A stretch of DNA of 64,000 nt from Malurus cyaneus samueli (taxonomy: Eukaryota; Chordata; Aves; Passeriformes; Maluridae). Both the position numbers and the translations under genes were made by a program. Shown in pieces: positions 39,001 to 50,600 of this stretch; positions within the stretch are counted from its first letter, which is position 1, and each line of letters starts with the position of its first letter. Under the pieces are notes generated by a model that saw nothing but the letters and a program-made list of their open reading frames with translations, did not search any database and was not told the origin of the DNA. Where the stretch lies: contig CM019216.1 of assembly GCA_009741485.1 (NCBI GenBank), positions 46,694,863 to 46,758,862 of the forward strand. Direction: 5' to 3'.

Positions 39001-42000
39001 AGAGGTAACCAGCTGGCACAGTGCTGTCAGATACAGGCTGCAGAAGCAAAATTTGGCTAACTTAATATTCAGTCTTCAAAGTTCATGACCCATTTTCCCA
39101 AACTGCAACTTGCAGCTGCAGAACATCCTCACAGCTGTCAGAACATGCCACTGCTTTCATGTTTCCTTATTTTTATACATATAATTTTCAAATTATGTAC
39201 CTTACTAATCCACAGGTACTGCTTCAGACACAGCAAGTAGGTGCAATAAGAAACGTAACAGTGTTTGCTCACATACAAAGCAAAGGGATTTTACAAACAT
39301 CTGTATAATTGAAAGTCCATAAGGAAACACAGCAAGCAGAATGGCACGCTGTAGTTCATCCCCTCTGCCACCCTGCAGAGCAAAGTTTCAGCCATGGGGA
39401 AGGTTCATGCAGAGGGAACAGCTGTTTGGAACAGCCCTCTTGTCTCTACAGCCAGGATGGAATTCCTTTGGGAGTCTTGTCCAGATGTAGAAGAAGGAAG
39501 AAAAAAGAGAGGAAGGCAGCTGCTCACCATTCAGCAGCTGAGGTGAGAAATTCATGACATGAGCTAAAAATGAGAGTTGTCCTGGAACAAGAAAGTCAAG
39601 TGTCCAGGCAGGATACTCTTGCCTCTTAGCCAGAATATTTATGTCCATGACGCAAAGAAGGAGATGGTGTAACATGGGAGACTCAGGCAGACAAATCTTA
39701 GAAAACAGATCACTCAGCACCTTTTACAGTTGTTAATTGCGACAGGAGAGTACTTTTACTCAAAGGTGTAAGTACAGAGGGCGCCCAGGGGTGCCTGTGC
39801 GTGACAGGAGCACCAAAGTAGAGACACACTCATTCCCCTTTGCTACTCAGTAAATTCACAGCTGGCTACACTACTGTGGCATCAAAAGTCACTGTAGGAG
39901 AGTGGCTGTAAGCCTAAGACCATTTTAGTGGTTTTGTTGGGATGATACTACTAGCATAAAGTTGGTAAAAGCCACTTTTTTTTCGGAAAATACTTTCCTG
40001 TAGCGTGGTATCTCTTACCACGCACTGCATAAACATGGATTTTCATGAGCCTGAATAGAAACTTCCTCAATTCCTTCACGGTTTCCAGATTAGTTTTATG
40101 GATTGGCGGTGGTGTTTGGGTACCTACCAGCCTTTCAGAATATTTGCAATCCAACAGGAGGTCTGCTGGATACACACCTGTGGAAATGCCCTTGTGGGAG
40201 CCCAGCTGCAAAAGGAAATGGAGCTGCAGGGGCTGCAGGGTGAGGGCAGGCAACCTCCTGGGGCTGCCAGAATAGGTAACTCAAGTACATCCGCATGTGA
40301 TGCAATCGCAGCTCTGCAAAGTAGACATGCCTTTGTCGTGACTGCTTCCTACTCTGAAGGCTAAAAAGCCAAAGAGTGGCGTCTCCAAGTCTGCCTGTGG
40401 GAAGGAGAGAGAGAGAAGGACTCATTAAGTGTTATTATCTTGTGAATAGACTTGGTCAGACAAAACAATGGGATAGCTGAAGCTTAGGGGAAAGCTCTTC
40501 TGTGAGGCATTGGGGTCTACATCATTAGCATTTCTTCAGGGACAAAGCCAAAGAAAAAGGTTCTGTTACAGCCCTTTGAAAATAGAAAGGCCAAAGAGGT
40601 GAATGCAAGGACACACATGGGGACATGAGAGATGGACATAAGGAAGGAAAGGGAAAGGCTGCTCTTCCAGCAGTGAAATGCTTCAATCACATTATTTGTG
40701 ACTCACAAAGCAGGGCAGGAATCAGGTATTTGGAGCTACAACAAAGAAAGAAAAGAAGCTGTGTGAAAGACAAAGGATATTCTCCAGCTGCTAAAAAAAA
40801 AAAAGTAAGAAACTCAATACAAGAGAATTTCACTTGGACCTGTCTATTTGCCATGCTAATTAAAATAGAGGGACTCCTAGGATTTCCCTATGTCTACATA
40901 TCTTCAGATATTCCATGGATTTACAGAGTGAATATAAAATGTGGCATGATGGAAAGACTGGTGCTGTGGGATAAGATGCAGTGGAGAGGCAGGATGTGGG
41001 GACTTGTGGGTGGTGCTGGGTCGAGGGTAACCTCTGATTTAATTTTTCAGGATGAGTAAGGGAGAGGGAAAACTCTGATAAGGAGCTCAAAGATAACATT
41101 TGCTGCTTAGATCATGGGGTGTTGAAGATCATCACACTGATGCTGCTGGAGATCTGGGATACAAAATATGACATTTAGTCAGAGCACAGTCATTGGAACT
41201 TGTTGAAAGAACCATAAAATTTGAATAATAGTACTATTCAAGCCTACTTTCAGTGTTCACAACAAATTTCAAAATAACACAACAGAATTACAAAGCGCAG
41301 GGAGCAGATACGTGCCTTACCTACTACTGACATTCAATCTGTATTTGTTGGTTTGGAGACCCTAGCAATTGCTGGAGGAGGAAAAAGAAAAGACTAAAAT
41401 GCACTGCCTAATTTCACAGCTGAGGGCAAAGGCATTATTAAGAAGACAAAGTCCACTGACTGTATGTTAGTTTATCACACTCAGGCTCTCTTTGTGCCTT
41501 TCATTTATGTCACTGCCTCTGACAGCTGAGAGACTGAGGCTATCTGGAGACAGAATCTTCACTGCTGTCATCTTCCTCCTCAGATCTTCTGCCTCTCAAG
41601 GTATCTGTCCACAAGTGCTGTTGAAGGACATTGCACCAGCACAGGCTAAAATAAAGACTTTGTAATGAAACAACAAAAGGCTGGGAAAATAAGATATCTG
41701 CCTAGCATATCAAAGAGGAAGGAGGGAGGAAAGAAAGAAAGCAGGCTGGCAAGAGAGGAGATTGAGGGACATGGCCCTGCAAGTGGGTTTGAGGGGAAAA
41801 TCTTGTCATGCTGCCAGGCACCATGCTCTGCACAGCCTTGGAAGAGCAGGACTGTGCTTTCAGTTCAACTGAAGTGAGCAGAGGGACCCTACTCACTTGG
41901 TAGTGAGGATAATGGGTGCAAAGCACTGCAGCAGAGAAAGAAGGGTGGGCACATCTCAAGGATTTGGAATCATTTTCCCAAATATTTCCCGAAACTGCAG

Positions 42001-43624
42001 TGCCCTGAATCAATAGGTGCTTTTACTACATGATGAAGTGAAATAACTTCAGCTCTTCTACTTGGACAATAGAGCAAGGCCTCCCAAAATAGCAATAGTT
42101 TCAGGCACTTAATACAAACATGCCATTTGTCAAAATCTTATTTACTTCATGGAGATGATTCATGAGTGTGCTATTTTGTGCTAAATATGACAACTTTCTG
42201 GAACATTCCTTGTTGATGACCTTGAACTTTGCTCCTTGCAAGGCCAGCTGAGGCTGCAGAAGTGTAACCAGTGTGCTCTTAGTGGTGACATTGACATTAT
42301 TACTTCTGGATAACCCTCGGCTTCTAGATAAATATTTGCTTTTTAAAAATGGGGGGGAAAGCCTTGAATGTCCTTAGAACACTCTGTGAAATCATTTGTC
42401 TGAAAGCGAACTGTTATACCAATTAATTTTTGTTTACATACAGGATCTTTAGCTGTATATGAGCCAATGGTTTACACATTTTGAAGGACAGGAAAAGTCC
42501 CTTGAATACTTGTGGCTGCATCAGAGGTCCTTTATCAGTGTCCTGAAATGGTCATACAATATTTGAAAGAAAAGCTTTTCTCTGGCTGCTCTGTCTTGTC
42601 TGGAGACAGCCGACATCTGCAGCTTGTGGAAACCCAGGGGACCTTCCGTTAAATATATTTGTTGAACTAAGGAAAGTGTTTTGGGAGAAGAGAGAGAAGA
42701 AAAAAATATTTCAAACCACTTTTAGCCCCTCTTTTTAGTCCCTGCTCTAGGACACTCTGCAGCATTGCAAGAGCAAAGCAGCAGCAAAGCAACAGCAGTT
42801 TTTGGTTATTCCAGCAGAAGAAGCAGGAGAAGGTCCATGGAACAGAATGGATACACTCATTCCATACAGATTGCTGGCTCTTGCTTGTTTAATATACTTT
42901 CATGTATCTAATTTGTTATCTATCATTTCCTCACAAGCTTTCAAAGGCTTAAAACTTTTGAGTGCTGAAGCATAACATGTCCCACTTTTACCAAGATCAC
43001 AAAGCCCCTTGCATCCATTTTTCAACACAACTGTGAGGATTCAAGCTCTTAGGTCTTTATCATGGGTTACAATAGAATTAGAATGACACAGTGAGTTCAA
43101 TATCAATGGAAAATGAATGGGATGGGTGTTGTTGCAACATCACTACTGGTAATCTTAATTTGCTTGGCATGAAAATCATTAAAACTTCAAAAATTAAAAA
43201 TTTACAAAACAGATGGAAAGTTCACACATCTCACAAGGTCAGCTTCTCTAGTTGATAGCAATGGCATGTACTATAGTAATCTACATTATGGTACTATCCA
43301 GAACGGATTAAATTTTCACTTTTTGTTATAACAAGATTGTTATGTCTAATTTATCTAATAATATCTGTTCATAGCACTGAATAATGACCCACATGATTTT
43401 GAATCTTTGTTTGAGTAGAATTTTCCTTGCTTTTAATGAACAAGTGAAATAAAAATGGAATCACAGGAAGCAATACTCCAGTAAATCCAGTTTTCATTCA
43501 GTCCTGAAAATGTCTTCAAACACTGAATGGATGCAAATTTTTTTTTTAATCTGCTATCTTGAAATGTATACAGTTTTTTCATTCTTTCTAATGGAGCGTG
43601 AGGTTAAATCTGGCTCTTGGGTAC
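33081..43624. other. long non-coding segment, no gene identified
   Basis: No firm gene. Minor features are a TC microsatellite (35244-35273), a near-palindrome around 38851-38872 and purine-rich runs at 41715-41745. The block at about 38610-38960 has the mixed-composition, TF-site-like look of conserved vertebrate non-coding elements. Open frames of 100-144 codons (for example 33429-33782 + and 40625-41059 +) show no recognisable domains or clear splice sites. Confidence 0.45.
35244..35273 (+). repeat. (TC)n microsatellite
   Basis: About 30 bases of TC dinucleotides with a few interruptions, a simple repeat with no special context. Confidence 0.88.
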
Positions 43625-43686
43625 TTCTAAAGAAGCCAGTTTTCTGGGAAAATAGTTCTAAAGAAACCAATTTTCTGAGAAAATAT
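43625..43686 (+). repeat. 31-bp tandem duplication (two copies)
   Basis: Two adjacent 31-base units each begin TTCTAAAGAA and contain CTG(G/A)GAAAATA. They lie at 43625-43655 and 43656-43686. They differ at four to five positions, so this duplication is older than the one at 26.8 kb. It is non-coding. Confidence 0.9.
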
Positions 43687-46600
43687 TTCCTATAACCAGG
43701 AATTAGGAAAAACAACAACAAAAAAAAACCCAAAACAACTCCTCTCAAAACTTCACTTCTAAATCCAAATGGATTGCACAGAGAAAATCTGCTTTTACCA
43801 CAAGTAGAAAAAATGTTCAATGCTAAATTTTCAGCCTGGACAAAGTAATGTTCCAAACATGAAACTGGACAGAAATGTGAGAAAACAGAACCATTCCAAC
43901 AACTGAGCGGTTGGCCTGGTCTATACCCCTCCAACATTGTGTTACACCTGGGAGGTTAAAAACTGACCATGCCAACAGGAGAGGTTCAGCAGCAACCACT
44001 CTGGCTGTGTTTGCACATTTCTTTACAGCCTCTCTGGATTGTATTTTTTCTTCCTAGAATGGAAATGATGGAGTAGCATGTGTTGCAGTGATTTAGTTTG
44101 CGCAGAGCCTGGACTTACTCCCATGCGCTGCAGCAAAAGGGATCAGAGAACCTTTCTGCCCACTGTTGGCCAGCAGAAGTTGTCAGTGATTTGCTCAAAG
44201 TGAGTTTTGTGCTCTTATTTGGCTGTGTCTAGACAGCTGAATACTTTGCTGCTATCCAAGGAATGTGCAGCTAATGTCAGAGATGTATTCACAGGAAAGC
44301 ATTGGTTCTGGAGAAAAGGCTCAACACAATCAGTGCAAAGTGTAGAAGCCAAGAGGGAAGGTATTCTTCCTTGAGCAGGCGATTTATTATGGGGCCTACT
44401 TAACTTCCTCCAAGGACAGAAAAAAAAAAAAAAAAAAAAAGTTGGACAAAGTTATTTAAAATGTCACTAATCAAAAATACACCTAATATTCAGTTTGAAA
44501 GCATGGGAGAAATTTAGTTAAGAGCCATTTTAGACATATAAACACACACAAAACTCTTACATGCTCCAAGAATTACGAGCAGAAGAAGCAGAATTACCTT
44601 GTACTATTCACTAGCAACTGGAACTGTCTTTGGATAAAGATTTATGATCTGTCTTGAGTAACTATATAACAATTGTCAGGTGTTTGGAAAAAGCAAAATG
44701 ACAATTCAAGAGGTCAGTATGAAAAAAACCCAAACCAGACAGCCCTACCATATTTTGGAGAGGGTAATAATATCCCAGCAAAAAAAATAGTTTCTGTTAA
44801 TTCCCAAGGGAGTTATGCCTGCTTACAGAAATGACCTATCATATGGTAATGGGTTATCCTTTGATTGCTTCTGAGGGACAAAGGTTGGCTGCTAGCATTG
44901 TAAACTACAACCAATCCTATGAGAGACCACAAAGAATTGAACAGATGCAACATTTTGTGCCAGATAATGAACGTTGCCCCTATTTATCAGCTGTGCAAGC
45001 AAAAGCACAGAAGAGATAACCATATTGCCCACAGCCACGCAAGGAGGGTTAAACATGGCAAATTTTCTAGGTGAAGGGTGGAGGCAGCAGAGCAGAACAT
45101 GAGGTACTTGATGTTAGATATAATCCTAACATTGCAGTAGCTTTGTTTTTAACTCAGCAATGTATCTGGCATCCTGTCTCGCCTATACATCAAGTGCAGG
45201 AAGACAATATGAACAGTTTCTAACTCTACCTCATAAACTTCCCTGAACAGGCACTGGAGTTACAATAACATCTTTGTTGGCAAACATTTGCAGGCACTGT
45301 AAATCTGTCTGACTCTACAGGAGAGATGGCTGAGGTGCAGATCTCTAAGTCACTGTTGTTAAAAAACAGAGCCCCTGTTCATCCATCTTGGGCCTTATTT
45401 TATAGCACACCATATAAATGAGAACTTAAAATAGTTCTTTATCCTTCCAAAGTGCACAGTCACTGGAAAGGATAATACAAGGAGTTTAGCCTTGGGAACC
45501 TGAATCAGCTGAGAAAAGAGCAACTGAAGGACACGTCTATGTTTGCCTTTCCCTATCCAGAGGCAGCTTGTGCAGCCCATACCCTTGCCAGGGTGCTTTT
45601 GCTCACTTAAGAAATTGAATCTCTTCACACAAATGTTCACCAGACCATGTCAAGGAGTTGCAATCTTTATCACTTAGCACCAGGGAAGCAGTGCAGTATT
45701 GTACAAGAATGTGCACAAGGAATGTAATAACATGATCTGGAATGATCTGGCTTCTTACCACATGAGGCTGTGGAGAGAAAAATAGCTATTCTTCCCTGCC
45801 CATAAGCACGCAGGAGGATATGCATCTATCCTTTGTTATTCATGCTGTAATGTACATTTGTTAGTAATAGCACAAAGAATATTTTCCTCATGATTTTGAC
45901 AGCATCTTTGACATGGGCTATATGGAGGGGATTTCCACTTTTGGAAGAGGTTTAAGGTTTCGAAAGACTTTAAGAAATACAAGCAAACACAGTTTGTTTT
46001 AACTAGTGATTTCAAAATGGTACGACAAATATCAGAGAGTTAGGGATATCAGTTGCTATGAAGTCTTTCAGCTCCTCACTCTGCAGTACTATTCTGAACC
46101 TTAAAAGCTTTCCAGGTGAGACATTCACAGAATAAAAGTTTCACCTTCTTTTCTACAGAGCCATATTTAGAAATGCTTGATCGTAAGGTGTTTGGTTTTG
46201 GCAGGGAATGGTATGATGCCCTTTCCCCAGGGCCTGGGAAAGAGAAGCAGGCTGCAAAGACAGCTTTCACAAGATGCTTTGAAAGGCAGTGGATAATTAT
46301 AGAGGCTGGCACTGAAAGACAGAGCAGCCTCCAGGGATACCCCTTTCCCATTCTGCCACTTACAAGGATTCTTGTCTTTGCAGTCAAGTTCTGTCGTGTC
46401 CTGAGTAAGAAGCTTGGTCAGCAGTGAATGAGAAAGCTTGCATCATCTTTCTCCTTCAGCTAAACTATTAAAAGCAGGCAGGTCTAAGACNTGTGACTCA
46501 TGAACACCGCAGAAAGGAGAAACCAATAAAAAACTATTATACACTTTAGCTTTTGAGCTTCCCTTTTAGGGATCTCATAAGGTAGAGTGTTCGCAGCTTT

Positions 46601-47490
46601 TGTTAATAGTGCTGTTGTAATTTATTATTATTACTACTACCACTATTATGACCTTGTATTTAGGCACCTTACATCCACTCTAAGAGCAGGTTTAAATGTA
46701 CAGCAGATCTGTGTAATGATGCCTGAAAGCTCTGTACTTTTTGAAAGCTCAACGCTAGGGCCACCTGCAGAGCTTTCTGAGAAATGTACACCACCTCCAA
46801 AGATTGTTTTCAAAACCAATATTGGCTTCCCACAGACAGAGCCTGTTCTGCTGAATGCCAGAGACTCCTTGTACCAGACTCTCTTCTCCCTTTGTGCTGT
46901 GCAGTATTTCTGCTGTAGTTCTGGTGTCAGAGCCAGGGGGAAAGTGCTATGGAGTTTTCACAAACTTCATTTTTGTCTATCAGCAGCACCCTCCTCCCTA
47001 AAGTTTACATCAAACCCAGTGCCAAGTCTGTGGCTTAAGTCCATCTCTGCACTGGACTCACAATGAAACTGAAAAAGAAAAGATTTAATCGCCCCCACTT
47101 CTCTCCCCCTATGCTAACTATTTTGGATACAGATACTATGTGCTACATTCTCTTTAAAACAATTAATTTTTTTTTAAACAAAAAGCATATCTGTGGGATG
47201 GAAGTGATATCAGGAATGAACGAAAAAATGGGCCAGGAAATGGCAAAGCGAAAGAGAGCACCCTGCAGCTTTAAAAGACTTTCTAATTTGTTATTTTTAT
47301 TGCCATTTTCAAATTAAACCTGAGTGAGTTCAGCTGAAATGTATGTTGATGTGTAGCCATGAATTTTGTATATGTTTTTAGTTCTGAATTCTGTAAAGGC
47401 CATTTTAATTAGTGATGTAATAGACAGCACTAGCTGAAAATTCATAGTGCTCCCAAATTCACTTCTCCTGCTTCTTTTTTCTGAAGTGCA
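43687..47490. other. non-coding segment with one ambiguous base
   Basis: It contains an A21 run (44420-44440) and a single N at 46491. A short frame at 44831-45019 (+) reads fairly protein-like, but it is isolated and has no recognisable domain. The ATT/ACT-rich stretch at 46620-46650 explains a Tyr-rich translation that should not be taken as a gene. Confidence 0.45.
44420..44440 (+). repeat. A21 homopolymer run
   Basis: Twenty-one consecutive A. The 200 bases upstream contain no AATAAA signal and no recognisable retroposon body, so it is recorded as simple sequence. Confidence 0.92.
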
Positions 47491-47531
47491 GGATGCTGCA
47501 AAGGACCCTCCAGAATTTTATTTTGCTGCAC

Positions 47532-47623
47532 ATGCAAATAAATGCAGCTGAATGGAAGTGGAGTTTCTGTCACATTTATTCATTTCAGCACCTGTTTACT
47601 TTCCAAACTGGAACAAAAGGTCA
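47532..47623 (+). promoter_or_regulatory. cluster of TF-binding-like motifs (candidate enhancer)
   Basis: Within 92 bases there is an exact POU octamer ATGCAAAT (47532-47539), E-boxes CAGCTG (47545-47550) and CACCTG (47589-47594), a forkhead core TGTTTAC (47593-47599) and a nuclear-receptor half-site AAGGTCA (47617-47623). Short motifs occur by chance, so the cluster is only suggestive. The surrounding 47.33-47.70 kb has the even composition and low repeat content typical of conserved non-coding elements. The target gene is unknown. Confidence 0.25.
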
Positions 47624-50600
47624 AAGCATACTGTGCTTGACAAAAATTATAAAACCTTTTGATTCAGAAATACTAGACTAATTCATTTTGCCTTTTTAAC
47701 CAAGAAGAGGCATTTTGATGTTCTATTAACTAGTTGAATTCATCTAAGCAAAATTATTTAGTTTCAGTTTTCAAAAACTTTGGGGTTTTTTTTTCTGAAA
47801 ATTAAACCATTTCCATTCAAATCCAGATACGTGGAAACTCAATTTCCTATTATGAAAAGAATTTCTGAGCAGCTCAACCAAAAACCTCATATCATAGTAT
47901 AGAATTCTGGCAAATTCTGCTTACATAGTGCTGTGCCATGTATGTCCTTCATGTCTCTGTGAGGAATTCTTACTGATATTGTTCTTTTTAGTTCCATTGT
48001 CAATATTGGAAGTTAAATATTACACTTAGTGAGTGCAGAGTTAGGATTCTGCAAGACACAAGGTCCTGCAGTCATGGACAGTTCATGAGCAATTCCAATG
48101 TCTCCATTGCTTTCTATGGCAGAAGGAGTGGGAGAAATGGGAGTTGCTCGGCAGGTTCTCCTTCTAGTAAGGGAAGCGTAACAGAAACTGGAATGCACCA
48201 GGCTTTCCTGCAGCTAGTCTGCCTACAGGTTTCTCTTCAAATAATAACAAATCACACCATTTTATTATAATTACCTAAATGTTGGAAAAGGAGACTTGAT
48301 TGCTAAAAATTTAAGGAACAAATTTGAACTTGATTAAGTTTTTATGGGTCTGTTATTTGACTTTGTTGTATCAGCTTTTCTTAGACCAGTGCCAAGTGAG
48401 TGAAAAAAAACAGTTTTCTGTAAAAGATTCCTGAGATCAGCTATAAATACTTTACACCTTTATCTCTTCTGCAACACTCCAAGAAATTCTTTAAATAAGT
48501 GTGTGGGATTTTAGATACTTTTGGAGACCTAGGATTTACTTTAATAGAGCACTTAGCTTCAATCAGAAAGACAAGCTGCACAATCTTGGCTTACATATTG
48601 TACTACAGGAGCATAGTTTTAGCTTAAAGGTCTTCCTCTGGCAGCATGACCAACAGCAGGATATCAGTACATTTTCAGAGCAGAGCTGGAAATGCTGTGA
48701 AGGAGGCTCACACCTTGCACATGAGAAAATCCCTCGTGATTTTCTTTCTCTTCACCACCCCTCCCCCAAATCCAGTGAGTGACTTGGATGAATAGTTCAA
48801 AAACCAACTATAATCAGTATACTAATTATATGACAGTCATTAATTCTTAATTCTTTAAGTGTTCTAGCACTTGTAGAAGTACATCAAAGGAGGGCAGAAC
48901 AATACTATGTCCTTTTAAGACACATCCCAGTGTTCACACCTGCTGTTGGTCACGTCTAGGAGGTATAAACTTGTATATTAGTCAACATGTCTACTGTAAA
49001 TGATCTCACTACTGTGATGTCGAAATAAGTAGTTCAGCATAAAACAAAGAAATCCTGTTGATTTGTTTATCATCGTAGGAGAAGTGTCTGTAAACATACA
49101 GTGAAAAAAAGACATATGTTAAAATAGCCATTCAACATCAAAGCTAATTGAAAAGGTAAGAATTTTTCCTTCACTGCGGTTCTGCCTTTTAATGAACTCA
49201 TGAAGCTTAAATGGTGGAATAAATATACTGCATCACATGAGTGAGAGCTAATGATACATAGTTCTCTACTAGTTTAATTGACTTGAATCTGAGGTACCTG
49301 AAATAATTTGCAAATGTTTCACAATTGCTAAATGTGTAAACCTGGGTAGCGCTTTTTAACATGAGAAATGACACAAAAACCCTAAGTCATTCAGATGCAT
49401 TTTAAATGCTTGCAAGCTCTAATGCTATATCAATATGCAACAGCCTGTCTTAGTAGAAAAGCAGCAATGTTATTGGGAAGAATGGTAGTTATAAGAATAG
49501 CTACATGGTTAGCCTAGATGAAAATAGAATTGATATGGGTGGAGGATTAAAATAAGGGTAAGATGACTAGCAGAGACATAAAATACCAGACATCTAAATT
49601 TAGGAGCATTTGAACGCTCCAAACTTTATTTTCATTGACTTTTGTGTGGTGTTTCATAAAGTTATTTGGATGGTGCTGAGATCCTATAGCAAGCACAGTC
49701 ATTGCAAAAATCTATTCTGTAGACCACATATTTTTTTTTCCCCTAAAAATTGTTACCAGAATAAAAAAAAGATTTTTATAACTTCCATTTCACTTGGGCA
49801 TGGCTGTCACAACAGTCTAGACTGTAAAAGTGGCATGGGAGTTTATGAGTAACTATTTAAATCAAAAGGGAAAATCTCCTCATAGGGTTTTATCCACTCC
49901 TATTTAATGCTGGGCTGGTCTCCCCTGCAGAACTGCCTGATGATCCTTTCTCCTGCAGCTTATTCCTTAAAGTTAACTGTGGAAAGTTAGTGCTGGAACT
50001 TTATGGCATTTTGATTGAACCAAGGAGGCAGACTGCTTCTGTTCTCCTCAGTGGAATGCACCCAGATTCCTAAAGATGAAGGAGACAACTGTCTCTCAAA
50101 AGGACTACAATGAGAACAGGTTAGTGTGGGAAGAATGGTTTGAGCTGTTTTCTGCCCTGTCATTCCTTGTCTGGGTACCACCTTGCAAACTGAGGCTGGC
50201 CTGATGTCAGCCATGTGAAGATTATTCATCTGATTTGAACAAATCATATAAGCTCTCTGTGGAGACAATGGAGGAAGATGAGCATGTCTGGAGAACTGCT
50301 CCAGAAATTACAGCACCTGACTTGCTAATTAGAAGGACCTCTTTCTTACAGTCCATACTACAGCCCTCACGGATTCGCTCAGACTGTGTTTCAGATGGCT
50401 GCAGACAGGTGAGAGAAGCCTCACTTTCCATGAATAAACACTTTATGGGTATAGCAGAAGATTGTTTAGATTCACACTGTGAAAACAAATCAGGGGATTC
50501 AATGCTGCACAAAATGGAGCTCACAGCTGGGGGGTTTCCCCCTACTATTCTTTATGGAAATTTGTTTGCTCCCCTCACTTCAACCACTTGCTGAAGTATC

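Noticed and set aside
40625..41059. 144-codon plus-strand open frame
   Set aside because: The purine-rich strand gives Lys/Arg-rich translation. There is no domain, and a shadow frame lies on the other strand.
44831..45019. Short protein-like frame, considered as an endogenous retrovirus remnant
   Set aside because: Only 62 codons, with no retroviral motif, LTR or neighbouring gag/pol sequence.
46587..47066. 159-codon plus-strand frame with a poly-Tyr start
   Set aside because: The Tyr run is simply an ATT/ACT-rich simple repeat, and the rest has no family resemblance.
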